From: Desulfovibrio cuneatus DSM 11391
Lineage (GTDB): Bacteria > Desulfobacterota > Desulfovibrionia > Desulfovibrionales > Desulfovibrionaceae
Reading direction: 5' to 3'
Length of the DNA: 64,000 bases
Assembly: GCF_000430005.1 (NCBI RefSeq)
Contig: NZ_KE387017.1
Coordinates: 62,001 to 126,000, forward strand
Under the pieces are notes generated by a model that was not told the DNA's origin, searched no databases, and saw only the letters and a list, made by a program, of their open reading frames with translations. Position 1 is the stretch's first letter. Each line of letters starts with the position of its first letter. Shown one piece after another: positions 40,501 to 49,335 of this stretch. Made by a program: the position numbers and the translations under genes.

Positions 40501-41898
40501 ATGGACAATGACTTGAAAATGCGTGGTGGGTTTTGGGGCGGCTTAGTGCCCCTTGTCATCATGGTGGGTGGGCTTATCTGGCTTTCCGTGGCAGAGCGGG
40601 GCGGAACAAAATCTTTTTGGGCCGCAGCTTGGATAGCCATTGCCGTGGGCATATTTTTTGCCAAAAACCCCAAAGACTATTGCGAATCCATCATGCGGGG
40701 CATTGGGGATAAAACGGGTATTGTTATTGTGACCGCGTGGCTGTTTGCCGGGGTTTTTGGCAAGCTCATGACAGCCGGGGGCCTGGTGAACGGCCTGCTG
40801 TGGATGGGTATGACCACAGGGGCGCAGGGAGCAATTTTTGTGCTGCTGGTGTTTCTTGCTGCCATGCTGTTTTCCCTTGGCACGGGCTCAAGCACGGGCA
40901 CATGCATTGCCTTGGCCCCTGTGCTGTACCCGGCGGGCTATTTTTTGGGGGCAGACCCGGCCATGCTGGCCCTTGCCATTCTTTCCGGCGCAGCCTTTGG
41001 CGACAACCTGGCCCCTGTTTCAGATACCACCATCGTTTCTGCCTTCACACAAGGTGCAACCATGCAGGATGTGGTAAGAAGCCGCTTCCCCCTGTGTATG
41101 ACAGCAGCGGCGTTTACGGCGGTGGTATTTCTTTTGTTTGGCAGCTCCGGAGAAGTGACAAAATTGCCGGAAATACATGCCAACCTGAATTCCAGTGGCT
41201 TGCTTATGTTGCTGGCCCTGGTGGTAGTTGTGGTTTCCTCCCTGGCAGGGCGTCATATTATTGAATCGCTCATTTATGGCAACATTACTGCGGCTGCTGT
41301 GGGTATTGTAAGCGGGAATCTCAAATTGACAGCTCTCTTCAGCATTCCCGCCAAACGGGGCGACTCCACAGGCCTTATTGAAGACGGCGTGAACAGTGTT
41401 GTGGGCGCAATTATTTTTGCTATTCTTATTCTTGCTGTGACCCAGGTGCTTGTGGAAAGCGGCATTATGCGGCGCATTCTGGCCCTGGCTGAAAGCGCTA
41501 TTGTGAAAACGGTGCGGCAGGCAGAGTCTTTTATTGTGCTGGTCACCATTCTGATTTCCATTCCCATTTCTGCCAATGCCCCGGCGGAACTCTTGGTGGG
41601 GCCTTCTCTTGTGCGGCCTGTGGGCGTTAAGTTTGACCTTGCCCCGGCACGGCGGGCAAACCTTATGGACTGCGCCGTGTGTACCATATTCTTCACCCTG
41701 CCATGGCACATAGTTGTTGCCGCCTGGTATACCGCTATTATTGCGGCTTCTGAAGTGTACCAAATATCGGCCCCTTCCATTACCGTGGCTTTTTATAACC
41801 CGTACTCATGGGCGCTCTTGCTTGTGCTGTTCTTTTCCATTGCCACAGGCTGGAACCGCAAGTTTGGCGGGAACGAACAGGAACACGTGGCCAAGTAG
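40501..41898 (+). CDS. NhaC-family Na+/H+ antiporter
   Basis: A 465-residue membrane protein with about 11 helices. It contains the family signature GAAFGDNLAPVSDTTIVSA (about residues 161-179), the SLGTGSSTGTC block before it, and ISANAPAELLVGPS near the end. NhaC-type carriers exchange Na+ for H+, and some relatives exchange malate/lactate or amino acids. Context after an amino-acid carrier and racemase suggests either sodium balance for the SLC1 symporter or amine/acid exchange. AAAGGA precedes the ATG. Confidence 0.87.
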   Translation: MDNDLKMRGGFWGGLVPLVIMVGGLIWLSVAERGGTKSFWAAAWIAIAVGIFFAKNPKDYCESIMRGIGDKTGIVIVTAWLFAGVFGKLMTAGGLVNGLLWMGMTTGAQGAIFVLLVFLAAMLFSLGTGSSTGTCIALAPVLYPAGYFLGADPAMLALAILSGAAFGDNLAPVSDTTIVSAFTQGATMQDVVRSRFPLCMTAAAFTAVVFLLFGSSGEVTKLPEIHANLNSSGLLMLLALVVVVVSSLAGRHIIESLIYGNITAAAVGIVSGNLKLTALFSIPAKRGDSTGLIEDGVNSVVGAIIFAILILAVTQVLVESGIMRRILALAESAIVKTVRQAESFIVLVTILISIPISANAPAELLVGPSLVRPVGVKFDLAPARRANLMDCAVCTIFFTLPWHIVVAAWYTAIIAASEVYQISAPSITVAFYNPYSWALLLVLFFSIATGWNRKFGGNEQEHVAK

Positions 41899-41909
41899 TG
41901 TTCTGGTTG

Positions 41910-41940
41910 TTGCATGCCTGCCTTGGCGGCAGGCATGCAA
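41910..41940 (+). terminator. Terminator after the NhaC gene
   Basis: TTGCATGCCTGCC-TTGGC-GGCAGGCATGCAA, a perfect 13-bp stem, 11 bases past the stop, followed by CACGCTATTTTGTG. Confidence 0.7.
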
Positions 41941-41988
41941 CACGCTATTTTGTGTTGCAGGTTAAAACTCTTTGCTTTTTTCCCTTGT

Positions 41989-42020
41989 GGCAAGCGCAGG
42001 CTGGTTAGCCTGCGCTTGCC
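41989..42020 (+). terminator. Second strong hairpin before gntR
   Basis: GGCAAGCGCAGGCT-GGTT-AGCCTGCGCTTGCC, a perfect 14-bp stem. With the preceding hairpin it isolates the gntR-ycaO unit, so that unit needs its own promoter between 42021 and 42160. Confidence 0.65.
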
Positions 42021-42167
42021 TTGCATGGTGGCCTGTTCAGGGAATACGGAAGAACAAAGAACTAGGCAACCTTCTGTGATTATGCTAGAATTTATAAGTA
42101 AATGGGTGCCATGGGTAACCGCACCTTGTATAAAAAATCGACATTACCCAAGACTATCAGGAACGGT

Positions 42168-42839
42168 ATGCGCCAGATAAAAACGTACAGCGAACAAATT
42201 ATTAACTATATAAAAGCAATGTTGCTGAGCGGTGCGTTAAAGCCCGGCGACAAAGTGAATGAAGTGCACCTTGCCTCGGCTTTGTCCATAAGCCGCGCCC
42301 CTGTGCGTGAAGCCTTGCAAATGCTTACTAAGGAAGGGCTTATTGTGTATCTGCCACAGCGTGGCAAGTTTATTAAGGCCCTTACCTCCCAGGAAATTTT
42401 AGATAGTTACTATATAGGCGGCGTGCTGGAAGGGGCTGCCGTGGGGGCATGTGTGGAACAGTTTACGGAATGCGATTTTGCCCAGTTGCAGGCCTGTATT
42501 CAAGAAATGGCAGGGCTGGACCAAGCTGCTGAGTATGCAAAAGAATTTAGCCGCATTGATATTTGTTTCCATAAAAAACTCCTTTGTTACACAGAAAACA
42601 AACTCATTATCGACTATTCCAGAAACATGTGCCAGCGCATGTCTAAATTTTTGCTGTTACGCCATTGGCCCGTGTGTTTTTCAGTGGAAGAAATTGTGGC
42701 CCGGCACCAGCGCATCCTTGATGCCCTGGTTACACGCCACCCGTACACGGTGGAGGTAGCCATTCGTGAACACTACAAAGAACTTGGCGTGCAAATGTCG
42801 GTGTATGGGTGTGTAGTGCCGCCGTATCAAGTAAGCTGA
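42168..42839 (+). CDS. GntR/FadR (FCD) family transcriptional regulator
   Basis: A 223-residue regulator. The N-terminal winged helix contains LKPGDKVNEVHLASALSISR and APVREALQMLTKEGLIVYLP; the C-terminal all-helical FCD domain has an acid or amine effector pocket, with FSRIDICFHKKL and the late REHYKEL histidine. The ATG at 42168 has AGGA 6 bases upstream; 22 extra residues from an ATG at 42102 are unlikely. It is 13 bases ahead of the YcaO gene. The upstream carrier/racemase genes are possible targets. Confidence 0.87.
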   Translation: MRQIKTYSEQIINYIKAMLLSGALKPGDKVNEVHLASALSISRAPVREALQMLTKEGLIVYLPQRGKFIKALTSQEILDSYYIGGVLEGAAVGACVEQFTECDFAQLQACIQEMAGLDQAAEYAKEFSRIDICFHKKLLCYTENKLIIDYSRNMCQRMSKFLLLRHWPVCFSVEEIVARHQRILDALVTRHPYTVEVAIREHYKELGVQMSVYGCVVPPYQVS

Positions 42840-42852
42840 TTTTTGCCTCAGG

Positions 42853-44661
42853 ATGGATTGCAGCATGATGCAGTATGTATATGCCCATAGCCAAACAGAA
42901 GCCACCACCGGCTATTTTTCCTGTGAGCCGGAAACTCCCCTGAACGTGCCGCAACTGCTGGCTTTCCTTGCCGCCCACCCGCACGACAGCTTTATGCGCC
43001 GCCATGCCCTGCATGTGTGCAGCAACCTGCCCATGGCTGATGTGGCCTTTGCCTTTGCTGCCATGCGGGAAGCGGGCACAGAGGAAAAGCCACTGCCACT
43101 GCCCCTGGTAGCGTTTGCCCATGAGCTGGCTATGGTTTCGGCAGAAGGAACCAGCCTGCTGCCCGCTCTGCTGGGGCCAGGGGAGCAGGCGGAAGCCAGC
43201 CTTGCCCCCCCTGTGGTGTGTGAAGAAGCCACCTCCCTGGTGTTATTGCGCTGGCAAACCCTGGCAGATGGCCCCTTGCATGCGGCCTGGGGCAAGGTGT
43301 TTACGGAAAATATGGCAGGCCACCGCCTGTTGGTGGCACCGCAGGCCACAGGGCTTGCACCCCTGTATGCGCAGGAACCAGCCACACAGCCGGAGCAAAC
43401 AACTGAACAGCCGCAAATTCCTGGCAGCGCCGCTGTGTTCCGCACGCCTCTGGCCGCTCCCATGGCGCAATTACGGGAAGCGGTGGCAGCCCGCTTCCAG
43501 GGCAAGCCAGGGTACACCCGCCCCCCGGCGGAAGAAACTGCCGCCCTTGCGGCCCAGCGCCTGGAAGAGTGCGGTATTATTGATGGCGAAGAAATGCGCC
43601 ACGTGGCATCCCTAAGCCCGGTGGCCTTGATGCGCCCTTGGCGGGTGCGCTTGCAGGTGGAAGGCGGCAGGCATGCCTTTGGTTTACAGGGCAAGGCCAC
43701 CACGTATGGTCGGGGGCTGAATGTAGGGGCTGCGCGTGCTTCCTGCCTCATGGAAATGGTGGAGCGGGCCAGCCTGTATGTGAGTGTGGCTGGGGGGCAG
43801 GTGCTGCACAGGGCCAGTTCAATGCCCATTGTTCAGGCCCGGCGCAGTGAGCTTGTGGCCCAGGGCCGCCTTGCCCTGAACCCGCAGGAATACCCCTTGG
43901 AAGCGCCCTGCGGCGACCCCGTGCTGCACTGGGTGGAAGGGCAGGATGCCACCGGGCAGACCGTGTGGGTGCCCCTGCAAATGGTGACGCTGTTTAGCAA
44001 CCTTGATGAAATAGATTTGTTCGACTCCTTGGGTTCCACAGGCATTGCCACAGGCAATACCCTTGCAGAAGCCAAGGTGGCGGCACTGACGGAAATTATT
44101 GAGCGCGATGCCGAAGCCACCACCCCCTATGTGAAGCAGGGGTGCTTTACCCTGCACGCCGAGCATGACCCTGAATTGGCCAGGCTGCTGGAAGCCTACC
44201 GCCAGTGCGGTATTCATGTGCATGTACAAAATTTGACAGGCCCCTTGGGCGTGCCCGTATACAAATGTTTTGCCATGAGCCCCAAAGGGCAGGTGGCGCG
44301 CGGGTTTGGGGCAGGGCTGAACGGCAAGCGGGCGCTTGTTTCGGCCTTGACGGAAACGCCGTTTCCCTTCCCCGGCGGTGGTCCTTCCGGCCCCATGCTG
44401 CGCGGGGTACCCCAGTGCGATGTGGACAGCCTGCCAAACCATAGCCTTGGCAGCCCGGAAGCAGACCTTGCCCTTTTGGAAGATGTGCTGTGCGCTAGCG
44501 GGCGTATGCCCGTGTATGTGATTATGACCCATGAAACACTGCAATTTCCTGTGGTGCGGGCCTTTGTGTCGGGCATGGAACTGGCGGCAGATCGCGACAC
44601 TTTCTCTCGCATTCCTTACAGGCTGTGGGAAAATTACCTGCGGCAGTTTGCAGAAGAATAG
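42853..44661 (+). CDS. YcaO-family protein with N-terminal extension
   Basis: A 602-residue protein. From about residue 280 it is a YcaO ATP-dependent cyclodehydratase/thioamidation fold: YGRGLNVGAARASCLMEMVE, then TGIATGNTLAEAKVAALTEI and IERDAEA, then GFGAGLNGKRALVSALTE bind ATP and Mg. The first 250 residues are rich in A, L and P and match nothing that I recognise. The proline-rich C-terminus of RiPP cyclodehydratases is absent (it ends LRQFAEE), as is a TfuA partner or precursor peptide. E. coli YcaO, which helps ribosomal protein S12 modification, is a possible model. Start may be at 42853, 42865 or 42868, since no ideal ribosome site decides it. Confidence 0.8.
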   Translation: MDCSMMQYVYAHSQTEATTGYFSCEPETPLNVPQLLAFLAAHPHDSFMRRHALHVCSNLPMADVAFAFAAMREAGTEEKPLPLPLVAFAHELAMVSAEGTSLLPALLGPGEQAEASLAPPVVCEEATSLVLLRWQTLADGPLHAAWGKVFTENMAGHRLLVAPQATGLAPLYAQEPATQPEQTTEQPQIPGSAAVFRTPLAAPMAQLREAVAARFQGKPGYTRPPAEETAALAAQRLEECGIIDGEEMRHVASLSPVALMRPWRVRLQVEGGRHAFGLQGKATTYGRGLNVGAARASCLMEMVERASLYVSVAGGQVLHRASSMPIVQARRSELVAQGRLALNPQEYPLEAPCGDPVLHWVEGQDATGQTVWVPLQMVTLFSNLDEIDLFDSLGSTGIATGNTLAEAKVAALTEIIERDAEATTPYVKQGCFTLHAEHDPELARLLEAYRQCGIHVHVQNLTGPLGVPVYKCFAMSPKGQVARGFGAGLNGKRALVSALTETPFPFPGGGPSGPMLRGVPQCDVDSLPNHSLGSPEADLALLEDVLCASGRMPVYVIMTHETLQFPVVRAFVSGMELAADRDTFSRIPYRLWENYLRQFAEE

Positions 44662-44674
44662 ACGAAGGCAAATT

Positions 44675-44712
44675 ACAAGGCCCTTGCACAACTGGTTGTG
44701 CAAGGGCCTTGT
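44675..44712 (+). terminator. Terminator after the YcaO gene
   Basis: ACAAGGCCCTTGCACAAC-TG-GTTGTGCAAGGGCCTTGT, an 18-bp perfect stem 13 bases past the stop, followed by GGTTTTGA. Confidence 0.8.
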
Positions 44713-44726
44713 GGTTTTGAGGTGTT

Positions 44727-44753
44727 TTATTGGGGGACAGTGTCCCCCAATAA
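44727..44753. terminator. Terminator between convergent ycaO and MFS genes
   Basis: TTATTGGGGGACA-GTGTCCCCCAATAA, a 13-bp perfect palindrome, 15 bases past the stop of the minus-strand MFS gene at 44769. Confidence 0.65.
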
Positions 44754-44768
44754 CAATCAATAAAATTT

Positions 44769-45947
44769 TTACGTGTGTTTATGGCGTACAAACGGCAACG
44801 CCGCCCCAACAAACACGGCCATAATGGCAAAGCCCAGGCGGAAGCTGGCAAGGTCGCCTGCCAGGCCAAGCATTTGGGGAACAAGGCCGGAGCCGAACAG
44901 GGAGGCAAGGGGGGCCATAATGGCAAACAGCAGGGGTTGTTCCTGTATGTCAAAGTGATCTGCAATGTACAAAAACAGCGGGGGAAAGGTCAGGGCAGCC
45001 GCCACAGGCTGCAAGAACATGCCCACAGTCAGGGTTGGCAGCCACGGCACTGTCATAAGTGCCATGCTGGCGGTATGCAGGCACAGGCACAGGCGTAGGC
45101 TTTTTACCGGCCCCATGCGTTCCGCCAGGTAGCCGCCATACAACACCAGCAAGGGCGGGGCAATGCGGGAAGTACCCAGCAAGGTAGCGGCAGTTTCGGC
45201 AGAAAAGCCAAATTCATCTTGCAGCAGCAGGCCAAGTACGCTGTAGGGAGCAAATTCTCCTGCCACGCTCATGCCAAACAACCAGGTAGCCACCCAAAAG
45301 GCCGGGGTTGTCAGAAGGCGCTTCATGCCACGGAAGGACGTGGGCATGGGCGTTTCGTAACCGCCTTTTGCCTTGTACAGGAAAAAAATGCCCCCCAAAA
45401 CCCCGGCAGCCCCAAGGCCAAACACTGTGGCGCGCCAGCCAAAGTGGGTGGCACTGGCTGCGGCAAGCAGCGGGCCCAGAATAAAGCTTGCGTTGGGGCC
45501 AAGTTCATGCACGGCAATGGTTCTGCCCCAAGCTTCCGGGTGGGAAAGGCTGCGCAGCACGGAAAGCCCAGCGGTAAAGTAGTGGCCGCTGGCTACCCCT
45601 ACCAGAAAAAACAGAATGGAAAGCATGCCCTTGCCGTGGGTTTGGGAAAGCACCATCAGGGTAATACCACTGGCAATGGTGGCAAGGCCTACCATGTGGC
45701 GGGGGCGCATAAGGGAGCAGGTAATGGCAGAAGCCAGCACGCTTAAGGCATAGCCAATGGCAATATACAGCAGGAACAGGGTGGACTCACTGTGGGAAAG
45801 GTCCATTTCCTGTTCAATAAATCCCAGGAGCGGCCCGAAGACGGCGCGGTTCAGGTAGCTGAACACAAACATGAAGGCCACAAGGCTTATCCAGGGCAGG
45901 GCCTGGCGGAACGTTGCGGGCTTTTGGAAGGGAGGGGGGGTAGTCAT
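44769..45947 (-). CDS. MFS permease
   Basis: A 392-residue, 12-helix major facilitator. The N-terminal half has FSYLNRAVFGPLLGFIEQEM and the A-motif-like SLMRPRHMVG; the middle loop contains KAKGGYETPMP and the second half YGGYLAERMGPVKSL. The substrate is unknown; general resemblance is to small-acid or sugar carriers. The ATG at 45947 begins right after the T run of a terminator hairpin and has no Shine-Dalgarno; a frame open from 45995 would run through that hairpin. Whether it is transcribed by read-through from the DRTGG gene is unclear. Confidence 0.75.
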   Translation of the reverse strand: MTTPPPFQKPATFRQALPWISLVAFMFVFSYLNRAVFGPLLGFIEQEMDLSHSESTLFLLYIAIGYALSVLASAITCSLMRPRHMVGLATIASGITLMVLSQTHGKGMLSILFFLVGVASGHYFTAGLSVLRSLSHPEAWGRTIAVHELGPNASFILGPLLAAASATHFGWRATVFGLGAAGVLGGIFFLYKAKGGYETPMPTSFRGMKRLLTTPAFWVATWLFGMSVAGEFAPYSVLGLLLQDEFGFSAETAATLLGTSRIAPPLLVLYGGYLAERMGPVKSLRLCLCLHTASMALMTVPWLPTLTVGMFLQPVAAALTFPPLFLYIADHFDIQEQPLLFAIMAPLASLFGSGLVPQMLGLAGDLASFRLGFAIMAVFVGAALPFVRHKHT

Positions 45948-45960
45948 GGTAAAAAAAGAA

Positions 45961-46005
45961 TGCCCTGCCAATGCCATTTCAACATGAAACTGCACTGACA
46001 GGGCA
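45961..46005 (-). terminator. Terminator of the DRTGG gene, directly ahead of the MFS start
   Basis: On the minus strand TGCCCTG..CAGGGCA pairs around inner GTTTCATGTTGAAAT arms and is followed by TTCTTTTTTTACC. It lies between the DRTGG stop (46022) and the MFS ATG (45947). Confidence 0.75.
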
Positions 46006-46021
46006 TTATGGTTGAGTGTGG

Positions 46022-47086
46022 TTACAGCCCAAGGCCCTTGCGCAAGGCAATAAAGTCCAGGTTGGCACTGATAAGCTGGGCGCCCTGGCGAATTTTAATA
46101 ATATCGCGCAGTTTGTGGCGTGTGAGCAGTGCTTCCATTTTTTTGGCTACGGAATAGGTGTCGTCGCGCACCATAATAATGGGCACCCCAAGAGTTTCCG
46201 CACGGGAAAGGATAATGTCGTTGGGGTACAGGTTGCCGGTAAGCACAATACAGGGGCAGTTGCCTTCAATGGCAACTAGTTGCACGTCGGCCCTGTCGCC
46301 CCCTACCAGCACGGCGGCGTTGGAATGGCGGCGAAAATGGGTCATGAAGTTTTCTACCTGCATGGTGCCAATAAGAAAGCTTTCCACCATGCCATTGGCC
46401 TTTTCCTGGGCCGTTACCAGCCTGCCCCCAAGGCAGCGGGCAAGGTCTGTTGCGCAAATGGAACTCATGAGGGGGTCGTGGGGTAAAATACCCAGCACAG
46501 GAATGCCCTTGCGCTCTAAAAAGGGCTGCACCACACTTGTGACTTCGTTCATGAAGGAGGCAGGGATATCGTTGATAACAGCCCCCAGCATGGCATCGCC
46601 CAGGGCTTCTTTGTAGGCAATAAGCACATCGTAGTTCAGCTCAAAATTCAGCCTGTCAATAACAACAACTTTCAGCCCCAGTTCTTGTATAATTTTGAAG
46701 CTGTCCAGCCCGCAGTATTTGCCGGAAATCATGTGCCCGGAACCGGAAACAAGCATCATGTCTGTATTGGCAGAAAGGGTTTTGTATGCCTTGCCAATGC
46801 GTTCCAGGTGGTTGTCTTCTTGCCCGCTAAAGGCGCGCATTTTAAAATCTTGGGTAATAAGCACCGGGTTTACCAGGTCTTTGGGCTGTTCCAGGCCCAG
46901 CACTTCCTGCACAAAACAGGCGTCTTCGTCCACCATGGTGTCTTCATGCTCACCCGGAACGGCCCCCACAGGTTTCATGTACCCAAGGCGCAGGCCTTCT
47001 TTCTGTAGCCGTAAGCCAATGCCAAGGCTGAGCATGTTTTTTCCGGCGTAGGGGCTGGTTGAGCCAATATACAAACCAGTTGCCAT
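46022..47086 (-). CDS. DRTGG-domain phosphotransacetylase-like protein
   Basis: A 354-residue protein. The N-terminal half is a dethiobiotin-synthetase-like P-loop domain (YIGSTSPYAGKNMLSLGIGL, with GYMKPVGA), and the C-terminal half a DRTGG domain (VGGDRADVQLVAIEGNCPC, IILTGN-type strand). This is the layout of the N-terminal part of long phosphotransacetylases without the catalytic PTA_PTB domain. Such stand-alone proteins often neighbour ADP-forming acetyl-CoA synthetase, as here, and are thought to have a regulatory role in acetyl-CoA/acetyl-phosphate metabolism. A catalytic role is not supported. Confidence 0.8.
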   Translation of the reverse strand: MATGLYIGSTSPYAGKNMLSLGIGLRLQKEGLRLGYMKPVGAVPGEHEDTMVDEDACFVQEVLGLEQPKDLVNPVLITQDFKMRAFSGQEDNHLERIGKAYKTLSANTDMMLVSGSGHMISGKYCGLDSFKIIQELGLKVVVIDRLNFELNYDVLIAYKEALGDAMLGAVINDIPASFMNEVTSVVQPFLERKGIPVLGILPHDPLMSSICATDLARCLGGRLVTAQEKANGMVESFLIGTMQVENFMTHFRRHSNAAVLVGGDRADVQLVAIEGNCPCIVLTGNLYPNDIILSRAETLGVPIIMVRDDTYSVAKKMEALLTRHKLRDIIKIRQGAQLISANLDFIALRKGLGL

Positions 47087-47178
47087 AGAATTCTCCTTCG
47101 CATTATGCCTGCGGTATCATAACTTCCTGTAGCAAGCAGGTTGCCGGCAGGGGGGGTGTTGGAACGTGTTTGTCCACA

Positions 47179-49308
47179 TTACGCCAAGGGTTGCTTGCGG
47201 GCAAGAACCAAACGTATGTCAGCCACGTAGGCTCCGTTTTCGTCTGCCAGCACCGGGTTGCATTCGGCTTCTTCAATTTCAGGAAAATCAAGTGCCAGTT
47301 TGGACATGATGAGTAAAATATCTTCAATGGCCGTGAATTTGACGGGCTTTTGGCCGCGCATGCCTGCCAAAATGGGGAATGCCTTGATTTCCCGTACCAT
47401 ATCATGCACGTCTTCCAGGGAAAGGGGGGCAAGGCGGCTGGAAATGTCTTTGAAGGTTTCCACATGAATACCCCCAAGGCCAAACATGACCATGGGGCCA
47501 AAAAGCCTGTCACGCTTGAAGCCAATAATCACTTCGCGTGCGCCTGCCGGGGCCATGGCCTGCACAAGGCACCCGGCTATGTAGGCTTCAGGCCGCATGC
47601 GGGTGGCACGGTTGGTAATGTCTATAAACGCTGCCCGCACTTTTTCCAGGGAATCCAAGTGCAGCACCACCCCGCCTACGTCGGTTTTATGGGAAATTTG
47701 GGGGGAGGCAATTTTTAAGGCCACGGGCAAGCCAAGTTGTTTGGCAATGTGGCAGGCTTCATCGCTGGTGCGGGCCAGTTTTGATTCCAGCATGGGCATT
47801 TCATATGCGCTTAAAATGCCCAATGCCTGAAATTCAACAACTTCCAGTCCAGGCTGGTCGCGGGCTGCATCCACTTCTTTGCGGGCTCGGGAAAGGTCGC
47901 GGCGGTAGTTTACTTCCACTGGCGGGGGTGTTTCCCGCCACTGGCTATGGCGGTACATGGCCCCCATAACGTCAATGGCAGGTTCAGGAAAGGCAAAGCA
48001 GGGTATGTTGTTGGCAGCAAACAGGCGTTTGCCCGGTTCAGCCGAATTGCCCCCCATAAGGCAGGCAAAAATGGGTTTTTCGCAGCCTTTAATGGCTTCG
48101 CTCACGCAGGCTGCCACGTCTTCCACCGGAATGCGGGCCGTTGGGGCGGCAAGCACCAGGGCCATGTGTACATTGGGGTCTTGCAGCACCACGGCCAGGG
48201 CATCGGCCAGGTTTTTTGCTGTGCCGTCCCCCACCACATCCACCGGGTTAAATACAGAAGCATAGGCTGGTAACATACCCTTTAACCGCTCAATGGTGGA
48301 AGGGGCAAAGCGGGCCAGGGTCAGGCCTGCTGCGGTGCAGGCGTCTGTTGCAATAATGCCAGGGCCGCCTGCATTGGTAACCACAGCAATGCCCGGCCCT
48401 TTGGGCAGGGGCTGGCAGGCAAAGCCCTGGGCCATGGTAAACAGCCCTTCCATGCTGTGGGCACGAATAACGCCTGTTTGGCGAAAAGCAGCTTCAAAGG
48501 CCATGTCTTCCCCAATAAGTGCCCCGGTGTGGGAAGAAGCAGCCCGTGCGCCTGCCGGGGTGCGCCCGGCTTTGAGCAAAATAACCGGATTCTTGCGAGT
48601 GGCCTTTTGGGCGTTATGCAAAAAACGGGTGCCGCTTTCAATGCTTTCCAGGTAGCCTACAATGACTTTTGTGGCAGGGTCTTCAGTCATGTGGGCCAGC
48701 ACGTCGGATTCATCAAGGGCCATTTTGTTGCCAAGGCTGACAAAGGAAGAAAACCCGATATTTTCATCTTTTGCCCAGTCAAACATGGCGGCGCAAAAAG
48801 CCCCGGACTGCGAGAAAAAGCCAATGTTCCCAGGCAGCGGCGAATCTTTGGCAAAGGTGGCGTTCATGCCACTAGCCGTGTTAGCCAGGCCAAAGCTGTT
48901 TGGGCCAAGCACGGCCATGCCATAGTGTTCCGCTGCGTGTTTTATTTCCAGTTCAAGGGCTGCACCGGGGCCGCCAGTTTCTTTAAACCCTGCGCTAATA
49001 ATAATGGCAGCGCGTGTGTGCTGTTCACCCAACTGGTGTATGGCGGCCAGCACGTTGGCGGCAGGCAGGCAGATAACGGCAAGGTCCAGGGGCCTGTGCT
49101 GGGCCGGAATATCTGCAATGTTGCTAAAAGTGGGCAGACTGAGTATGCTGCCCTCTTTGGGATTTATGGGCAAAATGTGCCCAGAAAACCCTGCGGAAAG
49201 AAGATTTTTAACAACAATATTCCCAATTTTCCCCGGTGTGGCCGAAGCACCCACCACAGCAATGGTGTGGGGGGTAAACAGTGCGCTGGTGTTTTTATGG
49301 GTAAGCAT
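47179..49308 (-). CDS. Acetate--CoA ligase (ADP-forming), fused alpha-beta
   Basis: A 709-residue fusion that makes ATP while converting acetyl-CoA (or other acyl-CoA) to the acid. The CoA-binding domain starts TIAVVGASATPGKIGN. The phosphohistidine loop region contains SSHTGALIGED. The C-terminal ATP-grasp half has LPVALKIASPQISHKTDVGG and MVMFGLGGIHVE. In an amino-acid fermenter it conserves energy from pyruvate-derived acetyl-CoA. The ATG at 49308 was preferred to an in-frame start at 49347, which would overlap the divergent rnc gene. Start codons of the two genes are only 27 bases apart. Confidence 0.9.
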   Translation of the reverse strand: MLTHKNTSALFTPHTIAVVGASATPGKIGNIVVKNLLSAGFSGHILPINPKEGSILSLPTFSNIADIPAQHRPLDLAVICLPAANVLAAIHQLGEQHTRAAIIISAGFKETGGPGAALELEIKHAAEHYGMAVLGPNSFGLANTASGMNATFAKDSPLPGNIGFFSQSGAFCAAMFDWAKDENIGFSSFVSLGNKMALDESDVLAHMTEDPATKVIVGYLESIESGTRFLHNAQKATRKNPVILLKAGRTPAGARAASSHTGALIGEDMAFEAAFRQTGVIRAHSMEGLFTMAQGFACQPLPKGPGIAVVTNAGGPGIIATDACTAAGLTLARFAPSTIERLKGMLPAYASVFNPVDVVGDGTAKNLADALAVVLQDPNVHMALVLAAPTARIPVEDVAACVSEAIKGCEKPIFACLMGGNSAEPGKRLFAANNIPCFAFPEPAIDVMGAMYRHSQWRETPPPVEVNYRRDLSRARKEVDAARDQPGLEVVEFQALGILSAYEMPMLESKLARTSDEACHIAKQLGLPVALKIASPQISHKTDVGGVVLHLDSLEKVRAAFIDITNRATRMRPEAYIAGCLVQAMAPAGAREVIIGFKRDRLFGPMVMFGLGGIHVETFKDISSRLAPLSLEDVHDMVREIKAFPILAGMRGQKPVKFTAIEDILLIMSKLALDFPEIEEAECNPVLADENGAYVADIRLVLARKQPLA

Positions 49309-49335
49309 TGTGGTCTCGAATGACAAGGTGACAAT

